Assembly: GCA_903813345.2 (NCBI GenBank)
Contig: CAIIXF020000001.1
Location: 13,163,915 to 13,227,914, forward strand
Length of the DNA stretch: 64,000 bases
Direction of reading: 5' to 3'
Source: Owenia fusiformis
Taxonomy: Eukaryota; Annelida; Polychaeta; Sabellida; Oweniidae
Part shown: piece by piece, positions 11,332 to 24,635 of the stretch
Layout of the letters: every line of letters begins with the position of its first letter
How positions within the stretch are numbered: position 1 is the first letter of the stretch
Translations under genes and position numbers: made by a program
Notes under the pieces: model-generated
Seen by the model: only the letters and a program-made list of their open reading frames with translations
Databases searched by the model: none
Told to the model about the DNA's origin: nothing

Positions 11332-11935
11332 TATAGAAATTTCTATACAGGCAGCCATTTCTCTAGTATAATTTTTTTACAGAAACTTGTTAGCTTACCT
11401 CCTATAGAAATTTCTATACGGATAGTTATCGGATATGCTATAGAAATTTCTATACAGGCAACCATTCCTTTAGTATAGAAATTGTTAGCTTGCCTCGTTT
11501 AGAATTTCCCATATAGACAATTATTGGGTAGCCTATACAGGCAACCATTCCTTTAGTATAGAAATCTCCATAGAAAATGTTACCTTGCGTATAGAAATTT
11601 CTATATGGACAGTTTTCGGGTATACCATAAAAATTCCCCTTGTAAATTTATTACTATTACATTGTCAGCTTACCTCGTATAGAAATTTCTATACGGACAG
11701 GTATCGGGGATGCTATAGAAATTTCTATACAGGCAGCCATTATCCTTGTAAAGATATTTCTATATACATTGTCAGCTTGCAATCGCCTCGTATAGAAATT
11801 TCTATACGAACATGCACAGTTATCGAATTCGGAGGCACTATAGAAATGTATCTGCATGCAGCCATTTCTCTAGCTAATAGGAGATACTTTATGAGTGGGT
11901 AGCTTGTTTCGTATAGAAATTTCTATACGGACAGT
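11332..11935. repeat. tandem array built on perfect palindrome TATAGAAATTTCTATA
   Basis: Eight perfect 16-bp palindromes start at 11332, 11403, 11439, 11590, 11678, 11714, 11791 and 11912, with several decayed ones between. They alternate in two contexts: type A (ACCTCGTATAG...ATACGGACAG) and type B (TATGCTATAG...ATACAGGCAGCC). A and B palindromes start 36 bases apart where both survive (11403/11439 and 11678/11714). A-type sites recur every ~85-120 bases (11403, ~11503, 11590, 11678, 11791, 11912), so the array has about six units. A-type sites extend to the 20-bp palindrome CGTATAGAAATTTCTATACG. The array lies about 600 bases after the ParB-like gene's stop. Confidence 0.9.
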
Positions 11936-12159
11936 TATTGTTCGCTATAGTTATTATTATTCATGGGGTCATTTCTTCTGGATTGAAATCTGTGCTTTTA
12001 AATTGATTTTTAGGAAACAGTATATCGACAGCAATAACTTAGTGTACACATATAAAGTAAATGTTATTGTTCAATTTACAAATTGTTTATCTGAAATAAA
12101 GCAAATCATTTTTAAAATTACATTTTACTATGGTATTTTTCTATTTTTGGACTGAAATT

Positions 12160-13571
12160 AAAGGAACAAATGTTTTTTTCCTTTATTAAATAGTCAGGAC
12201 TTACACATATTTCCCTTGGGATAAAACCTGTATCCAAAACCTCCCAGTACATAACCCTTATATATACCATAGTTGGCACCTGGAGCATATTAACTTCCCC
12301 ATATTTTAATGTTTTGATAGTTGTAATCTTGGATTTCTATTGGATTTCTAGGTATGAGATTTTTCATTGAAAATCAAACTGGTAAACAGGTTTTGTTAGC
12401 TCAAATACAGAGATCCAAATAGAAGCAGATTCCAAGCAGGTACAGCATGATGTATAAGTTCCCATGTTCCAGCCGCATAATATATTTTACATTCTGAGGT
12501 TTCTGTTTCTTTACCACCAATTGCTTTTGTTTCAACACCTATCTTTGTAGTCCAGAAGACCAATTGAAGTGCTGAAATGCGATACAAAAATATGGCCTAC
12601 TTGTGTGTCTATTTTACTTGTTTGCCTGTCAGTAGTAGAAGATGGGCATAATTTGTGAGGGGTTTAGGTATAAAAATAACTTCCTCATAAAACATCTTTG
12701 ACCAGGTCAAGTATTGTTAGCTCATTATTTTCAAGCTGTGGATGTTTTGGTGAAAAATACGACACAGGAAGTTGTGTTTCTGTTGTACGCTATTTTTGGT
12801 TTATTTCGCATTTATCTCCATTCGCTGGTCAATTAACATCAAATGCATTCATTTCAGAGATTTATGAGCTAAAATGATTGTAAAAAATTCCTTATTATCT
12901 TGCCATTAGAACAACATTTTACAAATCTAGATTGAGTCTTATTTTTATCTCCATAAGTTATTTTAGTTTTGACCATTGGAATATCAAACGACCACCTAAG
13001 ACGTGCTAATCCAACTTATTACACTGTATGAAAAAGGTTAATTGTAGCAAATCCCATGTAAATATCTAGTTCCTCCGCTTGATGGATTTGCAGAGAGAAT
13101 ACCAGATGATGCGTGGAAATCAATGCCTTTTGCAATTATCATGTAATTGCGATTCGAGAAAAAATAACTTATGGTCTGTTGAAACTCTGTGAGTAGTAGT
13201 GATTTTGATGGTTTTGGCACATTGAGTTGAGAAGTTCATTGATCAGACTAATATTTATTTTGAATTAATTAAGAATTTCTCTTGCTGAAGGAATATTAGA
13301 TAATAACTTTTCTCCCAACTTGGAAAACATTAATATTACATCCAAGTCGTGTCCATGTAGTGTTCTCTTGCATAATAGTATTTCAATATATTGAAAATAT
13401 ACAAATATCATGGTAAGTTTATCAACAAACTTGATACAGACAAAATATTTAGACTAGAAGGGTGAAATAACCTCGAGGAATCAAATGCACAACATTAATT
13501 GAGTGTCCACTTCAGTCTTCATAGATGTTTCAAACACGTCATGGTGTTAGGCTGAATTCCCGATATAATAT
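12160..13571. other. intergenic, nothing recognised
   Basis: AT-rich sequence between the palindrome array and the first transposon of the desert. No exon-like frame, RNA gene or repeat is evident. Confidence 0.5.
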
Positions 13572-14830
13572 CCCAGATGCGAGTAGAAATAATCTTGATT
13601 TACGTCATTAAAAATTCACAATTCAGTCAAACTGATGTCATATTTGGAATCTATATGTAAAATTACATTTAGAAATGTGGTTTTGAAAAGAGTTTATCAA
13701 CTTTGAAAATTGAATTTTCTTTGAAAATGTGACTTCTAGGTCGGGAAGGTTCCCCATAGACCCCATGTTGTAAAACCACAAAAAGTGAAATATCTTTTCA
13801 TGTGTTGGGCAGATAATATTTTCTATTACTGGACATATGTTAATTATCCCATCGAACGAAGTTCGGAGGGATATAGGGAACGCCTCTGTCCGTCCGTCCA
13901 TACGTCCGTCCGGGCAATAACTCGAATACCGTTGGCTGGATTTTGTTCATATTTTGTACACACATACCCTATGGGGTACAAGTTCTGCTCGAAAGCCAAT
14001 TTTCAAAATGGCCGCTCATTTAAAAATGGCCATTTTAGTGCCGATTTTACAGTAATTTAGGTGCAATATGTAAAACTGTAATAGCAATATGTTTTAAATG
14101 TAAAAAAATTATGTAGGACATTAATAAAGCTAGAAATGTAGGTATTAAAAAAACACATGGCAGCCATCTTGAAAAATGGCGGCCTTTACTCGTTATTTTA
14201 CGATTTTTGCTGTAACTCGAAAAGTAGTGGAGCAATTTTGTTCATATTTGGTATGTTAATACTATAAGCATGGCACACTGTCTAATGACACTTTTGGTAG
14301 AAGGCGGCCATTTTGAAAAATGGCGGACATTTTGAAAAATGGCTGCCATTTTAACTTATTTTACTATAACTTGAAAAGTAGTAGAGCAATTTTGTTCATA
14401 TTTGATATGTGAATATTATAAGCATGGCACACTGTCTAATGACACTTTTGGTAGAAGGTGGCCATTTTGAAAAATGGCCACCATTTTAACGTATTTTACT
14501 ATAACCCGAAAAGTAGGGGATCGAGTGATTTTGTTCATATTTGGTATGTGAATACTATAAGCATGGCACACTGTCTAATGATACTTTTGGTAGAAGGTGA
14601 CCATTTTGAAAAATGGCTGCCATTTTTGCTATATACTTTGTCCGCTACGCTTTGGCATTGCCGTTGTTCTGGTTTGTATAACTATCAGATACATAAGGGT
14701 AATATGAAAAGTGAACCACTAAAACTGATGCATATTCAAGTTTAAGGGAATTTTGTAATACCCTGCCATGTTAATTCCTCCGAATCAGCCACCTGGTGGC
14801 GAAACTGGTAACTACCTACTCGCATCTGAG
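13572..14830 (+). mobile_element. TIR-family element, copy A, carrying an inserted element
   Basis: The ends carry CCCAGATGCGAGTAG and CTACTCGCATCTGAG as inverted repeats. The outer parts (13572-13840 and 14670-14830, including CCACCTGGTGGCGAAACTGG) match copies B, C, D and E. The middle (about 13842-14670) is a separate repeat inserted into it. There is no coding capacity; the uninterrupted length of the family is about 390-430 bp. It is best read as a non-autonomous DNA transposon. The superfamily is undetermined because flanking bases are partly shared between copies, which obscures target duplications. Confidence 0.85.
13842..14670 (+). mobile_element. TCCGTCCGTCC repeat element nested in copy A
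   Basis: It begins ATTATCCCATCGAACGAAGTTCGG and continues with a (TCCG)n-like stretch, CGGGCAATAACTCGAATACCG, then tandem units. The start resembles 41922-42604. The unit contains AAAATGG(C/G)... blocks and AAGCATGGCACACTGTCTAA, which recurs near 14267, 14419 and 14559 (period about 140-150). The right border is approximate. No long open frame. Confidence 0.7.
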
Positions 14831-16687
14831 TAATTGAGTTCATTTTTTTCAGGAGAGAGGATATGATATAACGATATCTGGAAAGGGGAAAATGCTGTCA
14901 GACAGAATTTCAAGTATAATTGAATTTTTAATGAGAGAAGATATGATATCTGAAAAAGAGGAAAAATCATCCCATCCTGATGGATTAACTGATACAAAAT
15001 ACTGACTGACCATTCTTTTCTTATTGTTATAGAAACTAGATTTAAACCCATTGATCAATTAGTGTATTGTTATCCATTGAAACATGATTTTGAAATATTG
15101 TTCTTCATCAAGTATGAATCGAAAAAATAAAGATTAAAACTCTTTGTCATTTATTAGGGTGGGAATTTTCCTTCATATCTCATTTATGTTTTGATCTTTG
15201 GCATTGGGAAGCTCAAACACTCTGATCTTCACATGTCTCTCTGTCATAAATGACATCTTAGATGTGGCATCCCATGAGGCTGGCAGTTAATGAATTCTCA
15301 ACCTGATTCTCAAAACTCAAGGGAATATATGTGCTTTGTTAGCTGGAACAAGTTAATGCTCCAGGATAATGGTACAGTTAAACTGCTTTCAACGTACTAC
15401 TACAGTATATAAATGGGATGATGTCTCAGGTTGTTATATTAAATGTTTATTTTATTAATTAGCTGAAAGCTCTTTTGCTTGTATGACATGATTAGAAGGT
15501 TCCCTGTATATTACATCCCATATTATTCCATGACATAATAATGGTAGTATGAATTTATAAAATCTTGTTACTATGGCAACACATCAATCAATTTTGTGAA
15601 ACTGCTAAACAGAATGGAATTTCCCAAGAACTTCCGTTCTGTTTCTCACTTTTCATTTGGATTAATTTTAAATTGTTCATTATAGACTCGTTAGGATATC
15701 AAAAACATTTTTTCCAATTTCTCCCTCTCATTTTTTAGCTTGTAAATTGCCTCCCAGGGAGAATTAAAGGAAACTAATGGCGGGTTGTTTCTAGCATTGG
15801 TGATCAGGTTTATGAAAAATAATTGATATGCCGCGTAATATTAGATCATAGATGCCTCTAGCCGGAAAATATATGCTCATTTTGTCAAGATCTTGTTACA
15901 ATACATTAATGCCTAGTCATATACTGTTATATTTCCACAATAATTTTACTGAAGTTTTACTTTACATTCTAGTCCCTTGTCCCCCAGCTTAGCAAAATGA
16001 CCTAAATATGTGAGTTGGTTATAAATATTGTGAATGGACCATAACCTGACAGTGAACTAATTTTGAATGTTAATGCTGAAAGTTCCATTTCTTTCATCAA
16101 TATGTTTAGCTGTTCTCACTTTAGTTACCTTTGATTTTTTAAAAATAGAACCACAACAAAGCATTTGTTCTTTCAAGTATTCTCCCCTCAGGATGGATAC
16201 TGCTTTATCTGATTGAAAAATACATTTAAGTTTCCCTTTCCTCCCTTATGGTTAGTGCATGTTCTTTTATTCTTTAGCTTGAGATTAAATTTCTGTGTTT
16301 GATGATACAACCAGACGGCTGCAGCCAAGATGGGACTTTAATGTTCACCATGATTCTGGGGAAACAAACATTTGTGGAGCAGAATTAGATACCTCACTAG
16401 GTCTTTATGACTTTTCAAGGAAAGATTTACGCATTTACAAGCTTTATGATTTCTCCCAGATTTAAGAGCTTCTAAACTAATCTTGTGTGATATTTTTAAA
16501 TGAGAACTCACTGATTTAAATTTAGAAGCATTCATACATGTACTATCCCATCCTGATAATGAACTCGTGCATTATGTGTACTGGTTGGTAAAAGCACTCA
16601 TGCTTTTAAATTTCCAATAAAGAATGATACAATAGTCGCTTTCCCTTAAATAATCATAATCATGATCTCTGATCATTGTCATTTTAA
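14831..16687. other. intergenic, no gene recognised
   Basis: AT-rich sequence between two transposon copies. The short frames on either strand show no recognisable motif or consistent splice borders. Confidence 0.5.
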
Positions 16688-17079
16688 TGGTGATCCACTC
16701 GATTACAAAATGTCTGAACGTCGAAGGTACGAATTTTCTTTTTTCCTTATTTCTCAAGTTGTAGGAAGAATTCCCACGACATTTTTATCACAAACGTGTA
16801 GTATCATATGTTTAAGAAAATGTACATATATGCGAACAAATAGTTCAGAAAACAAGAGAATCGTTGATTTAATTCCTCACTTAAGTTACATAAACGGAAT
16901 TTCGAAAAACAGTTAAGATCTGCACTTTTAACCCATACCGTTTATGTAACTTAAGTGAGGAATTAAATCGACGATTCTGTTGTCTTCTGAGCTATTTTTC
17001 ACAAACATGTACATTTTGTAAACCATTTTGTTACCGAAACGAACCATTTCGGTAACCAGCGTAATCGAGCGGATCACCA
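16688..17079. mobile_element. long foldback MITE, copy 1
   Basis: The ends are TGGTGATCCACTCGATTAC and GTAATCGAGCGGATCACCA. The whole element is close to one inverted repeat around a centre near 16920 (TTAAGATCTGCACTTTTAACC). The arms contain AAGGTACGA/TTTTCTTTTTTCC, CCCACGACATTTT and CACTTAAGTTACATAAACGG. The right arm is shorter than in the copy at 59504-60022, with which it shares high similarity. The open frame seen across it is a by-product of the palindrome, not a gene. Confidence 0.85.
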
Positions 17080-17733
17080 ATGCATTAAATATTAACAAAG
17101 GTACAAGTGTAATGTCTCTATATGATCAAAATATCATTGTATTTGTAAATGTCATGACTGAGAAGAATGAGATGATATACAGTAGTTAACAAGATTTAAA
17201 GTTCAAATCCATTTTTGGTCCAAGACTTTTCCATCGCATGAGTATTGAAGACCATATTAAAGATGATATTTTACTGTTATGATCTGTTTTACACCTAAAC
17301 TATTGAGAAGTCAAGGTTGGAGGTAAGCAGGTAAATGCCTCTCTGTTGGTTGTAAATTACAGTACAGGATGTTAGATCTCATACTTGCACTGGGAATCAG
17401 CTTTGCTAAATGTTTACTATTTACCAGATGATAGCATGCTGTTTCAGGGTTAGTAGGATTAATGATTCCACACCCTTTTCAATAATTTGATTGCATGTCT
17501 TAAAAGAGGGCTTCATCTTGGATCTGCACCTCAGGGTGCTGATGCTATACTGTAGGAGTTAAATATTTCTTCAACAGTCCAAGTTAGAAAATTACTTGGA
17601 CTTTAACTTCATATATTACATCATCAGACAGCAGATGGGATTCAGAAATTAATGCAATTTCATTATTACACCATTAGGCAGATGTAATAAATGCAATGCA
17701 GATTTCCTTTAGACATCAACTGATCGTTAATTA
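17080..17733. other. intergenic, nothing recognised
   Basis: AT-rich spacer between a foldback element and TIR-family copy B, with no supported exon. Confidence 0.5.
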
Positions 17734-18163
17734 CCCAAATGCGAGTAGGTAGTTACCAGTTTCACCACCAGGTGGCTGATTCGGGTCAATTAACATGGCA
17801 GGTATATAAGAAAGTTCCCCTAAACTTGAATATTATCAATTTAAGTGGCTCAATTTTCATATAACCCTTATGCGTCTGATACTTATACTAATGAGAATAT
17901 GTCCAGCAAAGCAAAATATTATCTGTCCACTAAAAGAAAAGATATTTCATTTTTTGTGATTTTATAGCATAGGGTCTATGGGGAATCTCCCCGAGCTAGA
18001 AGTCACATTTTCAAAGAAAATTAATTTTTCAAAGTTGATAAACACTTTTTAAAACCACATTTCTAGATGTAATTTTACATGTAGATTTCAAATATGATAT
18101 TACTTTGACTGAATTTTGAATTTTTAATGACGTAAATCAAGATTATTTCTACTCGCATCTGGG
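17734..18163 (-). mobile_element. TIR-family element, copy B (uninterrupted)
   Basis: A 430-bp copy in opposite orientation to copy A. The ends are CCCAAATGCGAGTAG and CTACTCGCATCTGGG. It includes the shared landmarks CACCACCAGGTGGCTGATTC, CATATAACCCTTATGCGTC, CTAGAAGTCACATTTTC and GACGTAAATCAAGATTATTT. It is flanked by TTA on both sides, which may be a 3-bp target duplication, although flanking TTATTA-like bases also recur at other copies. It serves as the reference for the insert-free form. Confidence 0.9.
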
Positions 18164-21100
18164 TTATTAGGCTGATTCCCTTTATGGAACATTCAACAAA
18201 CCCTAATTATAGGAACCTTACATCATTTCTATTCTGATACTTATCGCATATTCTGATCTTTCAGTCCCTCTTTATCTCTTGCTTATGATGTAGCATCTAG
18301 ACTGTGAGCCCACAATGCTCATTACATCTTTTTTGTTTTCCTAGAAACATGCATTTTGTGACGTCCCTATGAACAAATAAGGTATCGTGGTTAATGGTTT
18401 TGATGAATAATTTCTTATTAGGGATGAATTTAAATCCATCACTTTTTGCTCTTGAGATTTTTATTATTACACAGTATACATATATAAAATATCAATTCTC
18501 TTCCAGTTTTATTAAAACGTGAAGATTCTGATTTTTAACTGGCTGATAATTAGCTGGCAATAAATATGTGATTAGAGATTGGAAAATCGTCTGGTTTTGC
18601 TCCATGCATGTGTACTCAAGCAGGAATGGTAATTGATGATGCAACAAATATGACACCTAGGGGGACACATTTATCTCAGAAATATCATTCAGATGCAGCT
18701 TGTTATGGTGACCTAGAGGAAGGGCAGGGGAAATATAACTTGTAAGATCACCAGGCATTCTTCAAGCAGAGTTAGAATGTGCCAGTTGAAGTATAAGCAT
18801 TGGATATTAACTTTCTACATTCTACAACAGAGTTCATAAATGTGACTAGTTGATTGCTACTTTAATAATAGGTAACTTATTTTATTAGTTTATTGAAAAC
18901 TTTTAATTATTTTTCAATATTAGATTGCAGCAGGTGATTTTTTTAATAATATGACTGTTATTTTCAATTTTGTTCCTTTATGATAATTTATCAATTCTAT
19001 GTCTATAAATTCATCTGTTCATATGAGAGCTTGACTTCATCTATAGTTTTACTAATTGCTAGCCTTTGGGTTTCAAGGTAAGTCTAAAAATGATTATTTT
19101 CACTCATATAATGAATTTTACCTTTGGTTATGGTTATGGTTACTCAAATGGGTATATATAATGTATGTTTGGGACTAATGACACTAATGACTTCTGACAA
19201 TATCAGATTGCAGAAATCATAAGTCCATTGTATCCCTTCCTTGTCATGCTCATAAAAATTGTGTGGTTAGATTATGTTACAGACAACAGAATAATCATTC
19301 TTTATGGGAGTCAGAAAATCTAAGATTTGTTATTGTTAAAAGCATTTAGAAATTTTTTCATCTAACATTCTTTCTTTGAGTTGTATTTGGAGCTCCGAAT
19401 CAATACTCTCTATACATAAGGTATTGGACCTGTTTATGAATATCTTTATAAAAGTTATTGAGAAGTCACAATCAATCATGAAAACATTCTTTCAACACTA
19501 AGATGCATGCCAAGACCATTGAAAGGTTACATGCCAACAGGCGTGCTTGGAAATATTGTATGATGCTGATTTGGGAAAAATGTATTCAGAATAGACAATG
19601 GAGGAAATAGCTTGGAGAAAGTATGTAAAATATAGACACACTTTTCAACTTTATAGATAGATTGCTGATTCTACTAAAGAATATATGTAGAGTTCAGTAA
19701 AATCAAGAGATATCATTTGATAAGCATATAGGATATATGGTTGGGTTCACCCGAGAGGTTGCATCTCGTATCTTATATTAATAGTCCGCTCTAGAGGTAA
19801 TGTTCCTGTCTGTCCTAATGTGAATCTGCACATCTCCTGCACATCACTAAACAGTTGGATGCACCAAGAATGTGCAACACATGCTAAATCTTCAACCATA
19901 TCTATGTATATAATAGGCCTTGTTAGTCTACTTTTATCCATCCATGATTTTCAAATTCAGTCAAGCGGGTGATTTGTTCCATGTATTTTGAATGGAGGAG
20001 TAATAGTGTGAATCATTTCTGGGGCATGTGTATTGGTCTTTATATTGGTCTGGTTGAATGCTTTATTGCTGCATGGACTATCTGCCATACATATTCCATC
20101 CCTGTATTTTCGATCTGTGAATGGAAAACTTTATGTTGTTCCATTTAGAATTGGCATATTTATGTCTCTGTAAAAGCTTGGTCTGAATTATGTAAAATAC
20201 TTGAATACCTTGATTTATAGGATCTAATAGAGCATTTATATGTTTGTGATATATCAATAGAAAGTTCAGCAAATAAGTCAAAATTTTGATTTGTTCAGTC
20301 ATTGTTAGAATTTACATTTATGTCAGAGGAATACCCTCTGATTTTTTTTATTCGGCCATGCGTGTGTGTAATTAGAGATTTTAATTGATTATCCAACTCT
20401 CACCTGACTTGACCTCATTCTGTCAGGTGAAACATTAAAAATACATGTTAACATGGGCTGTATGTCATAACAGCTCATTAAGGTGGCTGATAGGCATGTC
20501 ATACTAGCTCATTATTAACATGTTAGGGTGATGAATATAAATGCAAATGAGTCTGTCAATCTGTCATGTCACATGTGGCAGTCTGTTTGATAGATTCTAG
20601 TCCAAGGGTATTTCACTTCTTTCCATAGCTGCTACAACAGTGAAGCCCAATCTTAGAGGATGGAACTAGGATGTGTATGCCAGAATACCTACCCTGAGTA
20701 CAGGGTCTAGTTCTAAACTATTGCCACATTCATTGAAGTAGTCTACTCTGAGTGTTCTGTTTGACTAAAATACTGGGAAGTAAGAAGGTCCAACTTAACA
20801 TGGTAAACGCCTTTATCTGCTACCTAAAAAATGTTAGTCTGATTCTTGCCTTTTATCTTAAAGGGTGGCATTTAAGTGCAAATGCATCTAACAAGATTAG
20901 CATGCATGCAGGGTTAGAAGTGAGTGATAACATTAATGCTAATCTAACTGATGTATTGGATGATCATAAACATAAAGATTACCAGACTATCTGTGCAATA
21001 TACTTCACCTATTTATTACATAGGTTTATAGCTATCATGAACAATTTGTTATATTCTGAGTCTCACCACCACTGACACCATGTAGAGAATTAATTTCATT

Positions 21101-23609
21101 GCTAGGTGGGAAAAGATCTTGTAATGTGTCAATTACCAAAAGTGCACAGCTTCAGGAAAACATAGCTGTCATTTACAAAGCAGTTCTTATAGATCCTTCT
21201 TCAACCACCCATGCAGGAATTTGACGTCACAACTAGTTACTTTGGAATTGATCTTCTTGTTTTCTGTTTTGGGAGAAGATACATGTACCACCTATTGTTA
21301 CCATGAATGAAATAAAACCCTGAGGAATTCATTGAAATCAAATTAGGAGCCAAAATTGTGACTGGCTTTAACCCCTTCACCCAAAATCAAGATGGTTTAA
21401 CTTGTTCCCCTTTCCAGTGTTCAATACACAAAGCATGTTTTCAGCTTTTTGAGGAGGAATGGATGGGGTTAGGTTGTCCAGGCATTTAATCATCTTGAAA
21501 TACAGTTCAGTCTGTTAATCCTATTTTATTGAATTTATGACAATTACATTTCATGGTAGAAGTATCTCTTGGATCATGTAGAAACTGCTGTCCATATACT
21601 TAATTATTGTTCCCTCATATGCATGGTTTGATAATAAACATGTACTTGAGATTGCTTGACTTGGTAAGTAGAACACTCCAAAACCAGGCTGAATCTTAAT
21701 CAATCCATTAATTTGACTTAATTGGTAGAGATTGGCTTATATTGTCACACGGTTTGTGTGATATATTCAATGTACATGACTTAAACGAAATGGTCTAGCT
21801 TCTGAATAACATTATGAAATAGACCAACATTTATAGAGGATGTACACAATTTCATTCTTTGCTTTACTGGGGGTTACAGCGTTATATTGATAATAGGAAT
21901 ATTTTTAACCATTTTGTAATTTCTTGCACAGGGTTTCCATTGCTCAGGACTCCATTGTTCAAAGTTTGCATTGTTGAATGGAATTGTCTTTCCGGATTGA
22001 TTATTAGTCATACATTTTTATTTTCTCTATTTTCAATATTTATAAGTGATGCATTTTCACATCTTAAATTACTAAGGTATAACATTTTCATTTGATCAAA
22101 ATCAAACTGGTGAAGTCGAAGGAGTATGGAGTTTTCATGCCAATTCAGATATTAGATACATACAAACAGGTGCAAATGTAGAATTTTATTTAATCTCACC
22201 ACATTTGTTTACTTAATAAATGTTATTCGGATAAGAATCAACAATTCCATTTTCATTTTGAAGGATTAATATTAGACTTCTGATTTTACATTAAACGTAT
22301 AGAGAAGATACAATAATGGAAAACACCAGTGAATACTTTAAAGTCAACAAACATTGAAACATAATGCAAACAACTCTTCAAGTAACATCACTTTGTAGTT
22401 CTGTTTTTATTAACTGAATTTCCTTACCTTGAAGGTAAGTGATTCATTTAGGCCATGAAATAAAGTTTTTTGTTTCTTATCTTTATAGTTGTATTGTATA
22501 TGAGGTTTCCTTTGAAACATTCACCTGAAATATGGTTGTTAGATACATTGTGATCTTAAAGTAAGATGAAAAGTGCTCTAACTATTGTATAATAGTCAGA
22601 ATCTTGAAAGTTTGAACAGTTACATCTAGATGGAAAATATCATAAAAACAAGCAATTCATGACAAGAAACATACATTCTATCATACTGTCCTGAACATAA
22701 ATATTATTAAAAATGTTTGAATGAGATATTTCGTATGATTGAATTTTCTGATATCAAATATTTGATCACAGATACTATCACATTCATAGCCTGGTTGAAC
22801 ATACTGTATGTAACATCTTCATCAGATCCTTATTTCAAATATTGGAATAATACTGTATACTGCGATATCTTCAATCTCAGATCCTTATTTCTAGTATTGG
22901 TACAGTTTTATGAGTACAATTACACAAACAGAATATTACTCAAAGTTTCCATGACTGAAACACTGACAGTATTTGTTTAGGACTTAGAGCATGAAGGTTG
23001 AGTATGAAATCATGTCAGATCATCTGAACATGTAAAGGCCAAGGGCCATACTCATTGAGAAGCTTTTCACTTGGGACTAAGATAAAGTAGAATCCAATTG
23101 GGACATTTATGGATGGAATGAGCCATCTCAAGTCCATATATCTAATAGAGTTATCAAAAAAGCTTCATATAAACATCAGGAAATCAATATATTTCTAAAG
23201 GAAGATAAAAGATGAGACAAGATTCTTAAGATAAATTAAATTTCGGTCAGGCTGTCGCTATGGAATTGAGTTTGGGTAGTTTATATTAGAACTACATTGA
23301 CTTTGAGACCAGGTGAAGCATTGGAATGATTTGATTTACCAACCATGCCAGCTGATGCAGAATTTATTAAAAGGTATTTTAAGTAATAGTTTATATTACT
23401 TCCGCAAATCTTTTGACAAGTTACTTCATTTTACGACAGTTTGAAAAATATTCAGATCAGATCCGAAACCAGGTGATTCATGTTTAAAATGTCATACATA
23501 TATTTTCGTAATGAAAATGTATAATCCTTTAATTCATAAAACTGCAAAGGTGCTGAACGAGTGTTCTAGGATTAATATATATCATTTTTAAGTCGTTATT
23601 GTTTATTTT

Positions 23610-23690
23610 GTGGATGGTGTTTGGCGGTTGGTGTTTGGTATATGTAACAAATGGTAGGTTGTGACATTTTGCATGTTAAAGCAATGTTTC
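23610..23690 (+). repeat. GTCACCACC-family repeat fragment
   Basis: It contains GGTGTTTGGCGGTTGGTGTTTG, AACAAATGGTAGGTTGTGAC and ATTTTGCATGTTAA, matching the 3' halves of the copies at 30536, 36712, 40938, 49044 and 52819. The 5' half is missing. Confidence 0.65.
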
Positions 23691-24635
23691 ATATTTCTGA
23701 TCACACTGTTAATCACAAATTGAAAGTGATGCATGCATCTGTGAATACAGTTTTTAATGGGCTTATAATTGCTTTGCCACTTTGACAAAACTAGTGACAC
23801 GCTCCCTTCAGCCATTCTGTTACTTAAACCATTTCTGCCTTGCAAAGAAAGGAACTAATTGAAGGCTGTGATCTCTCATGATTCCTGTAGCACATTTTAC
23901 TCAAGAGAGACTGTATTCTTTTCGGTTAGTTCAAATTTAATTTCCTTGGAATATCAGGATGAATACACCTGCAGATCTATCTCAAGAGAATGTAAACAAA
24001 AAAGCCGCAAGGAGGCGAAGTAAAGCATTTTACTTCAAATAGAAGAAAAATAATCAGATTTATAGGCCTTTCCAATTACTTTTAACATTCACTAAAATTT
24101 ATCTATTCTAGATAGATCAGATGCTGTTTATTTGGCTATATATCTGTTCTTCTATTGCAAGAATATGGTCATTGTTTCTGTTGATAATCCTTCCTGAATT
24201 TTCTCATTATGGACAGTCTATTCCACAGCTTCAATAAATGCCTCAATGTGCAAAGACCCTCATCTAGATTTACATGGGATAGTTACCTAATTGGTCATAT
24301 TTTTGAGTCTGTATGCAAGACTGTATTTTCAATTTAAAAGATCAAGACTGGTTCATATTATCGCCTGGAGGTCATTTTTCATAATTCTGCAAATGTCATG
24401 TTCTGTATTTATATTTACAAGAGATTCATAGATGAGGAATTATTTCTAATATTTCAGTTCCTTGTTGGCAATCAAGTTCAGAGTTTCTTTATCAGCAGGG
24501 TTGTTCTCAAACCAATTAGTAGAGGCTGAACTCAGCTGGAGTTTGATTCTGGAGGCAGCAGTGTAAATGTAGCAACATATAGGATACCTCAATTTGTAAA
24601 TACTTTACCCTTAGGCTCATAGATTGATCAATTGG

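Noticed and set aside
11585-11902. Open frames with repeated YRNFYT and RIEISI text
   Set aside because: They are translations of the palindrome array at 11332-11935 and appear on both strands, as expected for palindromes.
20752-21075. 107-codon frame in the gene-poor stretch
   Set aside because: No recognisable domain, no convincing start context or splice partners, and composition like the surrounding AT-rich DNA.
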